Shown here piece after piece: positions 14,948 to 23,826 of a DNA stretch of 64,000 bases. Numbering within the stretch: the first letter of the stretch is position 1; each line of letters starts with the position of its first letter. The translations under genes were made by a program, and so were the position numbers. The notes under the pieces are model-generated. The model had not been told where the DNA came from and ran no database searches. It saw only the letters and a program-made list of their open reading frames with translations. The stretch is from Lysobacter sp. 5GHs7-4 (GTDB lineage: Bacteria; Pseudomonadota; Gammaproteobacteria; Xanthomonadales; Xanthomonadaceae): positions 1,444,001 through 1,508,000 of the forward strand of contig NZ_CP089924.1 in NCBI RefSeq assembly GCF_021284765.1, in the 5' to 3' direction.

Positions 14948-17233
14948 GTGTCCGGCCATCTGCACGGCGTCGCTCAAGCCACGCGTACCGATCCCTTGCG
15001 CATGCTCGAGGAGATCAAGCGCCTGGCGTTGGAGCACCTGGGCGGCCTGCCCGGCACCCTGTACGGCCCGATCGAGGACACCATGAAGGTGGACTCGCTC
15101 AAGGGCGACGGCAAGAACCATCAGTACGAGGAACAAGCCGCATTGTGGGTCCTGCGGCAGCATCAGGCTACCCATGTGATGGCGTTCCGCCAGCAGGTGG
15201 CCAAGGGTTTCGACGAATTCCGCGCCCTGCGCATCCGCAGCGGCGGCGAAGTGCCGATGCGGCTGGTGGACGAGAACCAGCTCGAGTTCGACCTGGCCGG
15301 CGAGCGCCTGACCGAGTCCCTGTGCGGCCGCTACGCGCGCCCCCTGGACATGGTGCAGAGCCGCTTGGCGGCCGTGTCCGAGGCCCTGAACCTGGCCCCG
15401 GGTCCGAATCCGATCGGTCCGCAGCGTCTGGTCACGGCGTTCGTGGAGACCTTCGTCGACGCGCAGCTGCCCGAGGCGCTGCGGGCGCGCCTGTTCCGCC
15501 AGTACGAACACGAGCTGGCGCGCCTGCTCGGCGACCTGTACGGCCGCGTCAACACCTTGTTGTCCAGCAACGGCTACGGCGTCGGTCTGGGCGCAGGCCT
15601 GGGCCCGAAAGTGCCGCAGCGCGAGCCGGCGCGCGAGCGCGGTTACAACGAATTCGATTCCAATCAAGGCGCGGGCTTCGGGGGGCCTGCGCCGGGCGCC
15701 GGCGGTTACGGCGCATATGGCGGCGCGCCTGCGCCAAACGGCGGCATGCCCGCCCACGATCCCCACCGCCCGCCGATGTCGCCCAGCGACATCGCGGCCA
15801 TGGCCAGCGAGCTCGCCGACTTGCGCAGTCAATTGCATGCCTGGCGCGAAGGACTGATGCGGTCCGACGCCGTTCCCAACGCCCACGCTCCGCAGCGCAC
15901 GATGGCGCCGCGGCGCGAGTTGCGCATCGACGAAGTGGTCAGCGTCGCCTCGCTGCTGCAGCCCGAACCGCCGGACGCGTTCGCGCGCGCCCTGGCCGTG
16001 TCCGGCCGCCTGGGCGAGAGCATCCGCGACCACCTGCACGACGGTGCGCGCCGGCTCGGTCTCAACCCCGACCAGACCTGCTTCAGCGCCGAAGAAGACG
16101 ACGCGATCGATCTGGTCGCGCTGCTGTTCGACTCGCTGTTCCGCAACCATGCCCTGCAGGACCGCGCGCGCCGTCTGTACGCGCGCCTGGTGCTGCCTTA
16201 CGTCAAGGTCGCGCTGACCGACAACGAAGTGTTCGTGAAGCGCGAACACCCGGCGCGGCGCCTGCTCGACGCGATCACCGAGGCCTGCGAAGGCAACGAC
16301 GGCGAGACCCCGCAGGACCGCGAACTGCTCGACCGCGCCACCGAGATTTCGCAGCGCGTGGTCGCCGACTACAACGAAGACGTGGCCGTGTTCGAAATGG
16401 CCCACGCCGAACTCGACGCGCTACTGTCGCAGCAGCGGCGCCGGGTCGAGCTGCAGGAGCAGCGCGCGGCCAAGGCCACCTACGGCCGCGAGCGTCTCGG
16501 CGCGGCGCGCAACCAGGCCGATCACGCCCTGCGCGAGCGCCTGGCCGAACCGCCGCTGACCCAGGCCGTGGCCGATTTCCTGGCCATGCCCTGGCGCCAT
16601 CACCTGGTCCAGACCCTGCTGCGCGAAGGCGGCGAAGCGCGCCGCGACGAAGCGCTGTCGCTGGGCGATGCGCTGATCGAAGCCGATCGCCTGGCCGCCG
16701 AGCAGCGCGGCCGCGAACTGGCCGACCGCCTGATCGCCCTGCAGCCGCTGATCGTGCAGTGCCTGGCCAGCTCCGGCCTGGACGACAGCGCCGCCCAGCA
16801 CGGCATGGCCGGTCTGGTGCGCGCGCTGGCGACGCCGGACTCGGCGCGCCGCACGCGCCCGGCCTCGCCGCTGCCCGCGGCCGAGGACGAAGCCATCGAG
16901 GAAACCCGTCGTTACCTGCCGCCGGGCAAGGACGTGGCCCAGCACGATCCGGTGCTGGCCGAGCGCATGCGCGGCCTGGATCCGGGCGACTGGCTGCGCC
17001 TGACCGACCTGCAGGGCGAGCAGATCGCCGCCAAGATCGCCTGGGTCAGTCCGCTGACCTCGCGCTACCTGCTGGTCAACCGCCGCGGCCTGCGCGTGTT
17101 CGCCGCGTCCGCCGAGGAACTGGCGATCCTGGCCGGCGAAGGGCGCTTGAGCATCGGCGCCGAGCGCAACGCGTTCGACGAAGCGATGCGCCAGGTCCGC
17201 CGCCATCTGGATCGCGCGGTCGGCCACCGCTAA
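14948..17233 (+). CDS. DUF1631 family protein
   Basis: About 761 residues, predicted cytoplasmic, mostly helical, resembling the proteobacterial DUF1631 family of unknown function. A Gly/Pro/Ala-rich flexible linker (about residues 220-275) separates an N-terminal helical part from the larger C-terminal part, where LLVNRRGLRVFAAS resembles a PilZ-like or beta-barrel end. The GTG start at 14948 has AGGGGA at suitable distance; the frame is open to 14630 but that would run back through the divergent gene. A terminator follows at 17263. Confidence 0.82.
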   Translation: MSGHLHGVAQATRTDPLRMLEEIKRLALEHLGGLPGTLYGPIEDTMKVDSLKGDGKNHQYEEQAALWVLRQHQATHVMAFRQQVAKGFDEFRALRIRSGGEVPMRLVDENQLEFDLAGERLTESLCGRYARPLDMVQSRLAAVSEALNLAPGPNPIGPQRLVTAFVETFVDAQLPEALRARLFRQYEHELARLLGDLYGRVNTLLSSNGYGVGLGAGLGPKVPQREPARERGYNEFDSNQGAGFGGPAPGAGGYGAYGGAPAPNGGMPAHDPHRPPMSPSDIAAMASELADLRSQLHAWREGLMRSDAVPNAHAPQRTMAPRRELRIDEVVSVASLLQPEPPDAFARALAVSGRLGESIRDHLHDGARRLGLNPDQTCFSAEEDDAIDLVALLFDSLFRNHALQDRARRLYARLVLPYVKVALTDNEVFVKREHPARRLLDAITEACEGNDGETPQDRELLDRATEISQRVVADYNEDVAVFEMAHAELDALLSQQRRRVELQEQRAAKATYGRERLGAARNQADHALRERLAEPPLTQAVADFLAMPWRHHLVQTLLREGGEARRDEALSLGDALIEADRLAAEQRGRELADRLIALQPLIVQCLASSGLDDSAAQHGMAGLVRALATPDSARRTRPASPLPAAEDEAIEETRRYLPPGKDVAQHDPVLAERMRGLDPGDWLRLTDLQGEQIAAKIAWVSPLTSRYLLVNRRGLRVFAASAEELAILAGEGRLSIGAERNAFDEAMRQVRRHLDRAVGHR

Positions 17234-17262
17234 GCGCCAGACCCGTTGCGCACCGAACCCGG

Positions 17263-17292
17263 CGCCCCGTCCCAGACGGGGCGTCTTCGTTT
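17263..17292 (+). terminator. intrinsic terminator after the DUF1631 gene
   Basis: A 9-bp stem (17263-17271 with 17275-17283), 3-nt loop and TCTTCGTTT tail, 30 bp after the stop codon. Confidence 0.75.
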
Positions 17293-17376
17293 GCGTCCGC
17301 CGCGCGGCGCTTGCTCGCGCGCCGCCGCATTCCGCTACGATGCGGCGAGACACCATCACCGGGACCGGAGCGAAGC

Positions 17377-18477
17377 ATGGCGGGCATCACCATAGGCGTT
17401 GCGAGCGAAACCGCGGCGGGCGAACGGCGCGTCGCGCTGACCCCGGAAACCTGCAAGAAGCTCGTCGCGCGCGGCGCGCGCGTGCGCGTGCAGCGCGGCG
17501 CCGGTCGTGCCGCCAGCTTCGGCGACGAGGCCTATGCGCAGGCCGGCGCCGAACTCGCCGACGATGCCGACGCCGCGCTCGCGCAGGCCGACGTGGTGCT
17601 GTGCGTGCAGCCGCCGGATGCGGCCGCGCTGGCGCGCCTGCGCGAGGGCGCGGTGCTGGTCGGCTCGCTCGCGCCGCAGGCCGACGCCGCGCGCGGCGAG
17701 GCGATCCAGGCGCGCGGGTTGGTGGCGTTTCCGCTGGAACGCCTGCCGCGCACCACGCGCGCGCAGGCCATGGACGTGCTCAGTTCGCAGGCCGGCATGG
17801 CCGGTTACAAGGCGGTGCTCATCGCCGCGCAACTGGCGCCGCGCTTCTTCCCGATGCTGACCACCGCGGCCGGCACCATCCGCCCGTCCAAGGTGCTGAT
17901 CGTCGGCGCCGGCGTCGCGGGTTTGCAGGCCGTCGCCACCGCCAAGCGCCTGGGCGCGCAGGTCGAGGGCTTCGACGTGCGCCCGGAAACGCGCGAGCAG
18001 ATCGAATCGCTGGGCGGCAAGTTCCTCGACCTGGGCGTGAGCGCCGCGGGCGAGGGCGGCTACGCGCGCCAGCTCACCGACGAGGAGCGCGCCGAGCAGC
18101 AGCGCCGCCTCGGCGAGCATCTGAAGAACATCGACGTCATCGTCTGCACCGCGGCCGTGCCCGGCCGTCCGGCGCCGAAGATCGTCAGCGCGGCGATGAT
18201 CGCCGGCATGAAGCCCGGCAGCGTGCTGGTCGACCTGGCCGCCGAGACCGGCGGCAACTGCGAGCTGACCCGCCCTGGCGAAACGGTCGACGTCGACGGC
18301 GTGACCATCGCCGGCCCGCTCAACCTGGCCAGCAGCGGCGCGGTCCACGCCAGCGAGATGTACGCGCGCAACGTGTTCAACTTCGTCAGCCTGTTCGTCG
18401 ACAACGGCGAGCTCAAGTTCGACTGGAACGACGAGCTGCTGGCCAAGACGGTGTGGCCGGAGCGCGCGGCGGTATGA
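17377..18477 (+). CDS. pntAA: NAD(P) transhydrogenase subunit alpha part 1 (domain I)
   Basis: A 366-residue NAD(H)-binding domain I of proton-translocating transhydrogenase. It begins ITIGVASETAAGERRVALTPE, as alanine dehydrogenase/PntA proteins do, and has the Rossmann loop GAGVAGLQA and the RPETREQIESLGGKF region. It lacks the membrane helices found at the end of E. coli PntA; those are encoded separately at 21.5 kb. The enzyme couples proton flow to NADPH formation. GGAG precedes the ATG. Its stop overlaps the next gene by ATGA, although that gene is not a pnt gene. Confidence 0.92.
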   Translation: MAGITIGVASETAAGERRVALTPETCKKLVARGARVRVQRGAGRAASFGDEAYAQAGAELADDADAALAQADVVLCVQPPDAAALARLREGAVLVGSLAPQADAARGEAIQARGLVAFPLERLPRTTRAQAMDVLSSQAGMAGYKAVLIAAQLAPRFFPMLTTAAGTIRPSKVLIVGAGVAGLQAVATAKRLGAQVEGFDVRPETREQIESLGGKFLDLGVSAAGEGGYARQLTDEERAEQQRRLGEHLKNIDVIVCTAAVPGRPAPKIVSAAMIAGMKPGSVLVDLAAETGGNCELTRPGETVDVDGVTIAGPLNLASSGAVHASEMYARNVFNFVSLFVDNGELKFDWNDELLAKTVWPERAAV

Positions 18478-18995
18478 GTTCCGCCGCGACGGATCCGGTC
18501 GCGTTGGAGGTTCGATTCCGCTACAGCTTCTGGGACCGGGTCCGCTGCGGCCTGGTGATGGCGTTCCAGACGCCCTGGAGCGCCCTGGTTTTCCTGGCGG
18601 TTCCGCTGGCTGGATTGGGGCAGCTATGGCTCCATGAGTACCGGGGCCTGCCGATCGATGCGCCATTCGTGGCCGTGATCGCCGCTGCGGTGTGCTTTCC
18701 GGTGTTGGTACAGGTCATCTCCGCGATCGCGGTGCATTGCTTCGGCGCGCACAAGCGGCGGACCTACCAATACGACTTCGGCGACTTCGGGTTGCGCGCC
18801 CACAGCGACACCGAGGAATGGACGCAATCGTGGAAGGCGATCACCCTGGTGAAGCGTCAGGGCGGGTTCTTGCTGCTGTTTTTCTCGAGCCGCTGCGCGC
18901 ATTGCCTGCCCGCTCGGCAATTGCAGCAGCACAATGCGTTGCAGCCAATCCTGTCGCTGGCGCGCGCGCACGGCGTTAACGTTCGGGGCGCTTGA
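18474..18995 (+). CDS. YcxB-like membrane protein
   Basis: A 173-residue protein with two membrane helices (about 37-57 and 63-87) followed by a soluble domain containing YQYDFGDFGLRAHSDTEEW and the end FLLLFFSSRCAHCLPARQL, the layout of YcxB-like proteins of unknown function. It overlaps pntAA by 4 bp, so it is translationally coupled to it. This need not mean a functional link to transhydrogenase. Confidence 0.75.
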   Translation: MSSAATDPVALEVRFRYSFWDRVRCGLVMAFQTPWSALVFLAVPLAGLGQLWLHEYRGLPIDAPFVAVIAAAVCFPVLVQVISAIAVHCFGAHKRRTYQYDFGDFGLRAHSDTEEWTQSWKAITLVKRQGGFLLLFFSSRCAHCLPARQLQQHNALQPILSLARAHGVNVRGA

Positions 18996-19090
18996 TCGCG
19001 CGCAGCGGCGAGTCGCTGTTCAGCACTTGCCTGCGCACGCTTAACCTGCGGCCAGGCATCCTGCCGGCGTCCTCTAGCGGAGCTCTGGCG

Positions 19091-19357
19091 ATGGACGATG
19101 ACCTCGACACGATGAGCATCGAGCGACTGCGCGAGGAAGCCCGCCGCCTGCGCGCCGGCATCCGCGCGCACCGCGACAGCAGTCTGCACGCCTTGTGCTG
19201 GCACCATCCGCAGTTGTGGGATCTGCTGCCGGAACGCATCGCGCCGGATATCGCGGTGCCGGAATGGCCGGCCTTCCTGCGTGGCTGCGTGCGCTATCGG
19301 GAGTCGCTGGACCGGCAGCGGCCGGATGCGCCGCGGGTGGATATCGAGGCGGAGTGA
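19091..19357 (+). CDS. small hypothetical protein
   Basis: An 88-residue soluble protein beginning MDDDLDTMSIERLREE, with a helical N-terminus and HHPQLWDLLPE and WPAFLRGCVRYRESLDR segments. I do not recognise a family. The frame is open from 18992, but the ATG at 19091 gives a sensible start behind GGAGCTCTGGCG. It lies between the YcxB-like gene and a dispersed repeat. Confidence 0.6.
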   Translation: MDDDLDTMSIERLREEARRLRAGIRAHRDSSLHALCWHHPQLWDLLPERIAPDIAVPEWPAFLRGCVRYRESLDRQRPDAPRVDIEAE

Positions 19358-19384
19358 GCGTGCGCAGAAGCGCTAGGGCTTTCG

Positions 19385-19483
19385 CCTCCCCCTTTGAAAA
19401 GGGTGATTGAGGGGGATTTGCTTTTAGCGCCAGTGGAGCAAGAGCAAATCCCCCCTAGCCCCCCCTTTTCAAAGGGGGGACTG
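19385..19483. repeat. dispersed repeat, two inverted copies
   Basis: Two arms in opposite orientation, about 40 bp each (19385-19426 and 19444-19483), built around CCCCCTTTGAAAAGGG and GGGGGATTTGC. A third, single copy lies at 31636-31674. The pair can fold into a long hairpin and sits between a + strand gene and a convergent - strand gene, so it may also act as a bidirectional terminator. Confidence 0.75.
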
Positions 19484-19541
19484 ATTGCAGGGGGCGAACA
19501 GGCGGGGCGAAAGGGCGGAAGCGAAGGCCGCTCGCGTGCGT

Positions 19542-20036
19542 TCAACGCTCCGGTCGCGGCGCGTCCTTCGGGCCGCGGCGGTCGCGGTCGTCGCGCTTGG
19601 GTGTGTTGTTCTGCATCCACTCGCGGCGTTGCTCCGGCGTCATCGCGCGCCAGCGTTCGCGCAGGGCCTGGCGCTCGGCGTCGCTGAGGTTGCGCATGCG
19701 GCCGAACAGGGCGCGGGCTTCCTCGCGCTGCTCGGGGCTCATGCCCTCCCAGCGGCGCATGCCGTGGCGTGCGCGCTTGCGTTCGTCCGGGCTCATCTGC
19801 TGCCAGCGGCGGGCGTGATCGAGCATGCGCTGGCGCTCGCCGGGTTCGGCGTTCCAACGGTCGCGCACCGGCGCGATCAACTGTTCGCGCTGCTGCGGGC
19901 TGAGCTGCTCCCAGGCCGGCGGCGGCGGGCCGTTGGCCGCGGGCGCCTGCGGACCGCCGGCGAACGCGGGGGCCGCGGCCAACAGGGTCAGGCCGAGCAG
20001 GGCGGCCAGGGCGGGGCGGAACGAAAGGCGGAACAT
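19542..20036 (-). CDS. DUF3106 family secreted protein
   Basis: A 164-residue protein with a clear signal peptide (MFRLSFRPALAALLGLTLLA, cleavage after AFA) and repeated WEQLSPQQRE, WQQMSPDERK, WEGMSPEQRE and WRAMTPEQRR units, the hallmark of DUF3106. It is probably periplasmic; function is unknown. An upstream in-frame start exists but would precede the signal peptide. It follows the DUF3619-like gene by 5 bp, matching the usual sigma factor-DUF3619-DUF3106 order in proteobacteria. Confidence 0.85.
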   Translation of the reverse strand: MFRLSFRPALAALLGLTLLAAAPAFAGGPQAPAANGPPPPAWEQLSPQQREQLIAPVRDRWNAEPGERQRMLDHARRWQQMSPDERKRARHGMRRWEGMSPEQREEARALFGRMRNLSDAERQALRERWRAMTPEQRREWMQNNTPKRDDRDRRGPKDAPRPER

Positions 20037-20041
20037 GCGGC

Positions 20042-20461
20042 TTACTCCGTTGCGGGCAGGTCGTCGGCGGACGCCAGCCACAGGTAGAAATCGGGATTCT
20101 CGTCCAGGGACGCCAATGCCGTGCCGCTGTCGTAGGCGGCGGCCTCGGGCGCGGGCAGCATGGCGGCCATGGTGGGCGCCGCCGACGGCGGGGCGGCGGC
20201 CGGCGGCGCGCGCTGCAACTGCACGCCGATCGCCAGCGCGAACACCGCCGCGCAGCCGCTGGCCAGCACCCAGCCCAGGCCACGGCGCGGCGCGCGCGCC
20301 TGTTCGCCGGCGGCGTGCCGGGCGATGCGCAGGCGCGCGCGGGTGGACGGGGAGACGGCGTCCAGCGCCTGCGTGTGCAGCGCGCGCGCGGCGGCGTCGA
20401 AGCGGCGCTCGTCCTCGCTCATGTCCGGGTCGGCGCCGTAGCGCGGGTCGTTGGGGTTCAT
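20042..20461 (-). CDS. DUF3619-like membrane protein, candidate anti-sigma factor
   Basis: A 139-residue protein with a soluble N-terminal half, one membrane helix (about 61-80, WVLASGCAAVFALAIGVQL) and an Ala/Pro-rich outer part ending DFYLWLASADDLPATE. Its ATG overlaps the sigma-factor stop by ATGA, so the two are translationally coupled. Topology and position suggest it holds the ECF sigma factor at the membrane; this role is inference, as no classical anti-sigma zinc motif is visible. Confidence 0.7.
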   Translation of the reverse strand: MNPNDPRYGADPDMSEDERRFDAAARALHTQALDAVSPSTRARLRIARHAAGEQARAPRRGLGWVLASGCAAVFALAIGVQLQRAPPAAAPPSAAPTMAAMLPAPEAAAYDSGTALASLDENPDFYLWLASADDLPATE

Positions 20462-21048
20462 CGCCAGTCCTCCAGTTGTCGCTGCAGCGCCTCGCGCGCG
20501 CGCGACAGATGCGTCTTTACCGCGCCTTCGCTGCAGCCCATCGCCCGCGCGGTCGTGGCGACGTCGAGTTCTTCCAGTACGCGCAGGCTGAACGCCTCGC
20601 GCTGCCGGCGCGGCAGGGTGCCCAGCGCGTCGGCGAGTTTTGCGTAGGCCTCGCGGCCGTCGTGGGCGCGCGCCGGGTCGGGACCGTCGTCGGCCCAGTC
20701 CAGCGGCGTTTCGTCCTCGCGCGCGGCCGGCATCAGCCAGCGCAGCCGGAACGTGCGCCGGCGCTGCAGGTCGACGATGCGGCTGCGCAGGATGCTCCAG
20801 AACAGCGGTGTCCACTCCGCGGCCGGCCGCTCGCGGTAGCCCAGCATCTTCACCATCGCGTCCTGCACCGCGTCCAGCGCGTCGTCGCGCTGGCGCAGGC
20901 CGAGTTCGGCGAAACGGAACGCGCGCGTGCCGATGCCGGCGAGGAATTCCTCCAGCGTCGCGGGGCTGCGCTCGGTCGCGTCGCTGACGGACGCGACCAG
21001 AGCCAGATCGTCGGCTTCGGCGGACACGATGTGCAGCATACGGGTCAA
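20458..21048 (-). CDS. ECF-type RNA polymerase sigma factor
   Basis: A 196-residue sigma-70 family protein. Region 2 includes FAELGLRQRDDALDAVQDAMVKML, and region 4 is TLPRRQREAFSLRVLEELDV followed by the helix-turn-helix CSEGAVKTHLSRAREALQR. It heads a three-gene unit with the DUF3619-like and DUF3106 genes. A second ATG three codons in (MLHIV) is an alternative start. The target promoters cannot be told from sequence. Confidence 0.9.
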   Translation of the reverse strand: MTRMLHIVSAEADDLALVASVSDATERSPATLEEFLAGIGTRAFRFAELGLRQRDDALDAVQDAMVKMLGYRERPAAEWTPLFWSILRSRIVDLQRRRTFRLRWLMPAAREDETPLDWADDGPDPARAHDGREAYAKLADALGTLPRRQREAFSLRVLEELDVATTARAMGCSEGAVKTHLSRAREALQRQLEDWR

Positions 21049-21051
21049 GGC

Positions 21052-21396
21052 TTAATGCCGGCGGTCCCAGCGGCGGTCGTAGCGCTCCCCGCGGCGTTCC
21101 CAGCGCGCTTGCGCCAGGTCGCCACGACGGTCCAGGCGCGCCTCGACGCGCTCGCCGTGGCGGTCGACGCGGGCGGCGGCGCGCGCGTGGCCGTGCGCGG
21201 CCAGGGCGTCCGCGCGACGGTCGCTGCGGGCTTCGATGCGGTCGCCGCGGTGGTCCAGGCGGCGGTCGATGCGCTCACCGTGGCGCTCCATGCGGTGCTC
21301 GACCCGGTCGCCGTGGTCGCGGGCCATGGCGTTGCCGGCCAGGCCCAGGCCGGCGACCAGACAGGCCAGGACGGCCAGATAGGGTGCGGTTTTCAT
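21052..21396 (-). CDS. small secreted Arg/Asp/His-rich repeat protein
   Basis: A 114-residue protein with a signal peptide (cleavage after AMA) whose mature part consists of imperfect short repeats of the type HGERIDRRLDHRGDRIEARS. It is highly charged, strongly helix-forming, and without cysteines. GAGGAGAGCC lies in front of the ATG. It ends 3 bp before the sigma-factor gene and so may head that transcript. I know of no function for it. Confidence 0.7.
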   Translation of the reverse strand: MKTAPYLAVLACLVAGLGLAGNAMARDHGDRVEHRMERHGERIDRRLDHRGDRIEARSDRRADALAAHGHARAAARVDRHGERVEARLDRRGDLAQARWERRGERYDRRWDRRH

Positions 21397-21531
21397 GTGG
21401 CTCTCCTCGTCATCGGTACGTTCGAACCCCTGTTGAGGAGGCAAACGCCCGGCCGCCGTCACGGTTGACAGCGCTGGCGCCCGGTTCATGGAACGTTATG
21501 ATGCCCAGGACATCGCATGGGGAAGGCAAAG

Positions 21532-21843
21532 ATGGGCGACGGGTTCGTGGCGCTGTACATCTTCATGCTGGCGGCGATCGCCGGCCACGTGATCATCTCG
21601 CGGGTGCCGGTGATCCTGCACACACCGCTGATGTCCGGCTCCAACTTCATCCACGGCATCGTCCTGATCGGCGCGATGGTGGTGCTGGGGCATGCCGACA
21701 CCACCCTGGAAAAAGCCATCGGCTTCGTCGCGGTGCTGCTGGGCGCGGGCAACGCGGCCGGCGGCTACGTGGTCACCGAGCGCATGCTGGAGATGTTCAA
21801 GGCCAGCAAGAAGCCCGACGGCAAGTCCGGAGGCGCGGCATGA
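21532..21843 (+). CDS. pntAB: NAD(P) transhydrogenase subunit alpha part 2 (membrane part)
   Basis: A 103-residue membrane protein with three hydrophobic segments and the conserved HTPLMSGSNFIHGIVLIGAM, the transmembrane end of PntA as a separate subunit. The ATG at 21532 has GGAAGG 5 nt upstream and gives the usual MGDGF start; an ATG at 21517 is the alternative. Its stop overlaps pntB by ATGA. The gene is 3 kb away from its partner pntAA. Confidence 0.88.
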   Translation: MGDGFVALYIFMLAAIAGHVIISRVPVILHTPLMSGSNFIHGIVLIGAMVVLGHADTTLEKAIGFVAVLLGAGNAAGGYVVTERMLEMFKASKKPDGKSGGAA

Positions 21844-23273
21844 GCGCGCAGGTGCTGCTGGCGTCGGCCAGCTACTTCGTCGCCGCCACCTTGTTCCTGC
21901 TCGGCCTGCAGCGCATGGCCTCGCCGGTGACCGCGCGCAGCGGCATCCGCTGGGCCGGCATGGGCATGGTCATCGCCACCGCGGCCACCTTCCTGCTGCC
22001 GGACCTGCACAACCTGGTGTTGATCGTGCTGGCGCTGGCGATCGGCACCGGCCTGGCCTGGATCTCGGGCAAGAAGGTCGCGATCACCGACATGCCGCAG
22101 ATGGTCGCGCTGTACAACGGCATGGGCGGCGGTTCGGCGGCGGCGATCGGCGCGGTCGAGCTGCTGCGCTTCGCCAGCCTGCTGACCAGCGACCCGCTGA
22201 TGGCGCAGCTGCGCTCCGGCCACGTCGACATGCAGCAACCGACCGTGACGGTGGTGCTGGCGGTGATCGGCGCGGCGATCGGCGCGGTGTCGCTGTCGGG
22301 TTCGATCATCGCCTGGGCCAAGCTCGACGGGCGCCTGGACCGGCGCGTGGTGTTCCCCGGCCAGCAGATCTTCAACGCCGCGGTGGCGCTGGCGCTGGTG
22401 GCGCTGGGCGCGGTCGTGGTGCTGACCTTGAACGTGCCGGCGATCATCGCCTTCTTCGTCGTCGCCCTGGCGCTGGGCGTGCTGATGACGCTGCCGATCG
22501 GCGGCGCCGACATGCCGGTGGTGATTTCGCTGTACAACGCCCTGACCGGTCTGGCGGTGGCGTTCGAAGGCTATGTGCTGGGCAACGAGGCCTTGATCAT
22601 CGCCGGCACCATGGTCGGTGCGGCCGGCATGCTGCTGACGCGCCTGATGGCCAAGGCCATGAACCGGCCGATCACCGGCGTGCTGTTCTCCAACTTCGGC
22701 GGCGGCGGTCAGGCGCAGGAAATCAGCGGCAGCCAGAAGCCGATCGAGGCCGGCGACGTGGCCGCGATGATGGCGTTCGCCGAGCGCGTGGTGATCGTGC
22801 CCGGCTACGGTCTGGCGGTGGCGCAGGCGCAGCACAAGATCTGGGAACTGACCCAGAAGCTGACCGAGCGCGGGGTCAAGGTGAAGTTCGCGATCCATCC
22901 GGTCGCCGGGCGCATGCCGGGCCACATGAATGTGCTGCTGGCCGAGGCCGGCGTGCCCTACGACATGATCGTCGACATGGACGACATCAACCCCGAGTTT
23001 CCGAACACCGACGTGTCGCTGGTGATCGGCGCCAACGACGTGGTCAATCCGGTCGCCAAGACCGATCCGGCCTCGCCGATCTACGGCATGCCGATCCTGG
23101 ACGTGGTCAATTCCAAAAACACGGTCGTGATCAAGCGCGGCAAGGGCACCGGTTTTGCCGGCATCGAAAACGCGCTGTTCTACGCCGACAACACCCGCAT
23201 GCTGTTCGGCGACGGCGCCGAGATGGCCAGCGCGCTGGTGTCGGAATTGAAGGCGTTGGACGGCGGGCACTGA
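21840..23273 (+). CDS. pntB: NAD(P) transhydrogenase subunit beta
   Basis: A 477-residue protein with about nine membrane helices followed by the NADP(H)-binding domain III: VPGYGLAVAQAQHK, VAGRMPGHMNVLLAEA and GANDVVNP are diagnostic. With PntAA and PntAB it forms the inner-membrane transhydrogenase. It is coupled to pntAB by a 4-bp overlap. Length matches the family. Confidence 0.94.
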   Translation: MSAQVLLASASYFVAATLFLLGLQRMASPVTARSGIRWAGMGMVIATAATFLLPDLHNLVLIVLALAIGTGLAWISGKKVAITDMPQMVALYNGMGGGSAAAIGAVELLRFASLLTSDPLMAQLRSGHVDMQQPTVTVVLAVIGAAIGAVSLSGSIIAWAKLDGRLDRRVVFPGQQIFNAAVALALVALGAVVVLTLNVPAIIAFFVVALALGVLMTLPIGGADMPVVISLYNALTGLAVAFEGYVLGNEALIIAGTMVGAAGMLLTRLMAKAMNRPITGVLFSNFGGGGQAQEISGSQKPIEAGDVAAMMAFAERVVIVPGYGLAVAQAQHKIWELTQKLTERGVKVKFAIHPVAGRMPGHMNVLLAEAGVPYDMIVDMDDINPEFPNTDVSLVIGANDVVNPVAKTDPASPIYGMPILDVVNSKNTVVIKRGKGTGFAGIENALFYADNTRMLFGDGAEMASALVSELKALDGGH

Positions 23274-23307
23274 TCCCGTCCGGTCCTAGCGAACGGATGG
23301 CCGCCGC

Positions 23308-23781
23308 GTGGCGGATGCGCGCGAGATCGTGCTCACCCCATTCGGCCAGCGTTTGTCGCTGGCCGACGTGCGGCGCATCGCTTACCCGGTGGCCCAGCAC
23401 ATCGGCGCGCGCATCGTCGAGATGATCGGGCCCGGGGTCACGCCGAACTTTCATGGCGTGATGCTGGACGAGCCCTTGCGTTGGGGCGAGACGCAACGGG
23501 TCTATCTGCTGCATTCCGACGACTACGACGCATGGGCCGTGGTGGCGCCGGCGGACCCTCGATGCGAGCCGGAAGACGGCTGGTTCCACCTGCATTACCC
23601 GCGGTTTCTCGATCATGAGGGCATCGCGGCGGCGATGGCGGATTTCCACGGCATCGCGCTGTGGTCCTCCTACGAGTTGTCGATGGCCGTGCCGCCAGAC
23701 TTTCCCCAGCGGGCGCCCAACGATCTGGCGCACTGGCAGCCGCCGCGACTGGGCGATGCGCTGTTCAATTGGTGGGATTGA
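23308..23781 (+). CDS. hypothetical protein
   Basis: A 157-residue soluble protein starting with GTG (MADAREIVLTPFGQRLS), rich in aromatic residues, with WFHLHYPRFLDHEGIAAAMADFH in the middle and ending FNWWD. No signal peptide, helix-turn-helix or known catalytic motif was seen. It lies 34 bp after pntB on the same strand and may be co-transcribed. Confidence 0.6.
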   Translation: MADAREIVLTPFGQRLSLADVRRIAYPVAQHIGARIVEMIGPGVTPNFHGVMLDEPLRWGETQRVYLLHSDDYDAWAVVAPADPRCEPEDGWFHLHYPRFLDHEGIAAAMADFHGIALWSSYELSMAVPPDFPQRAPNDLAHWQPPRLGDALFNWWD

Positions 23782-23826
23782 GCTAGCGGCGCGAGGACGC
23801 GCTCGCCGTGCGGGTCCAGCCGCCGC

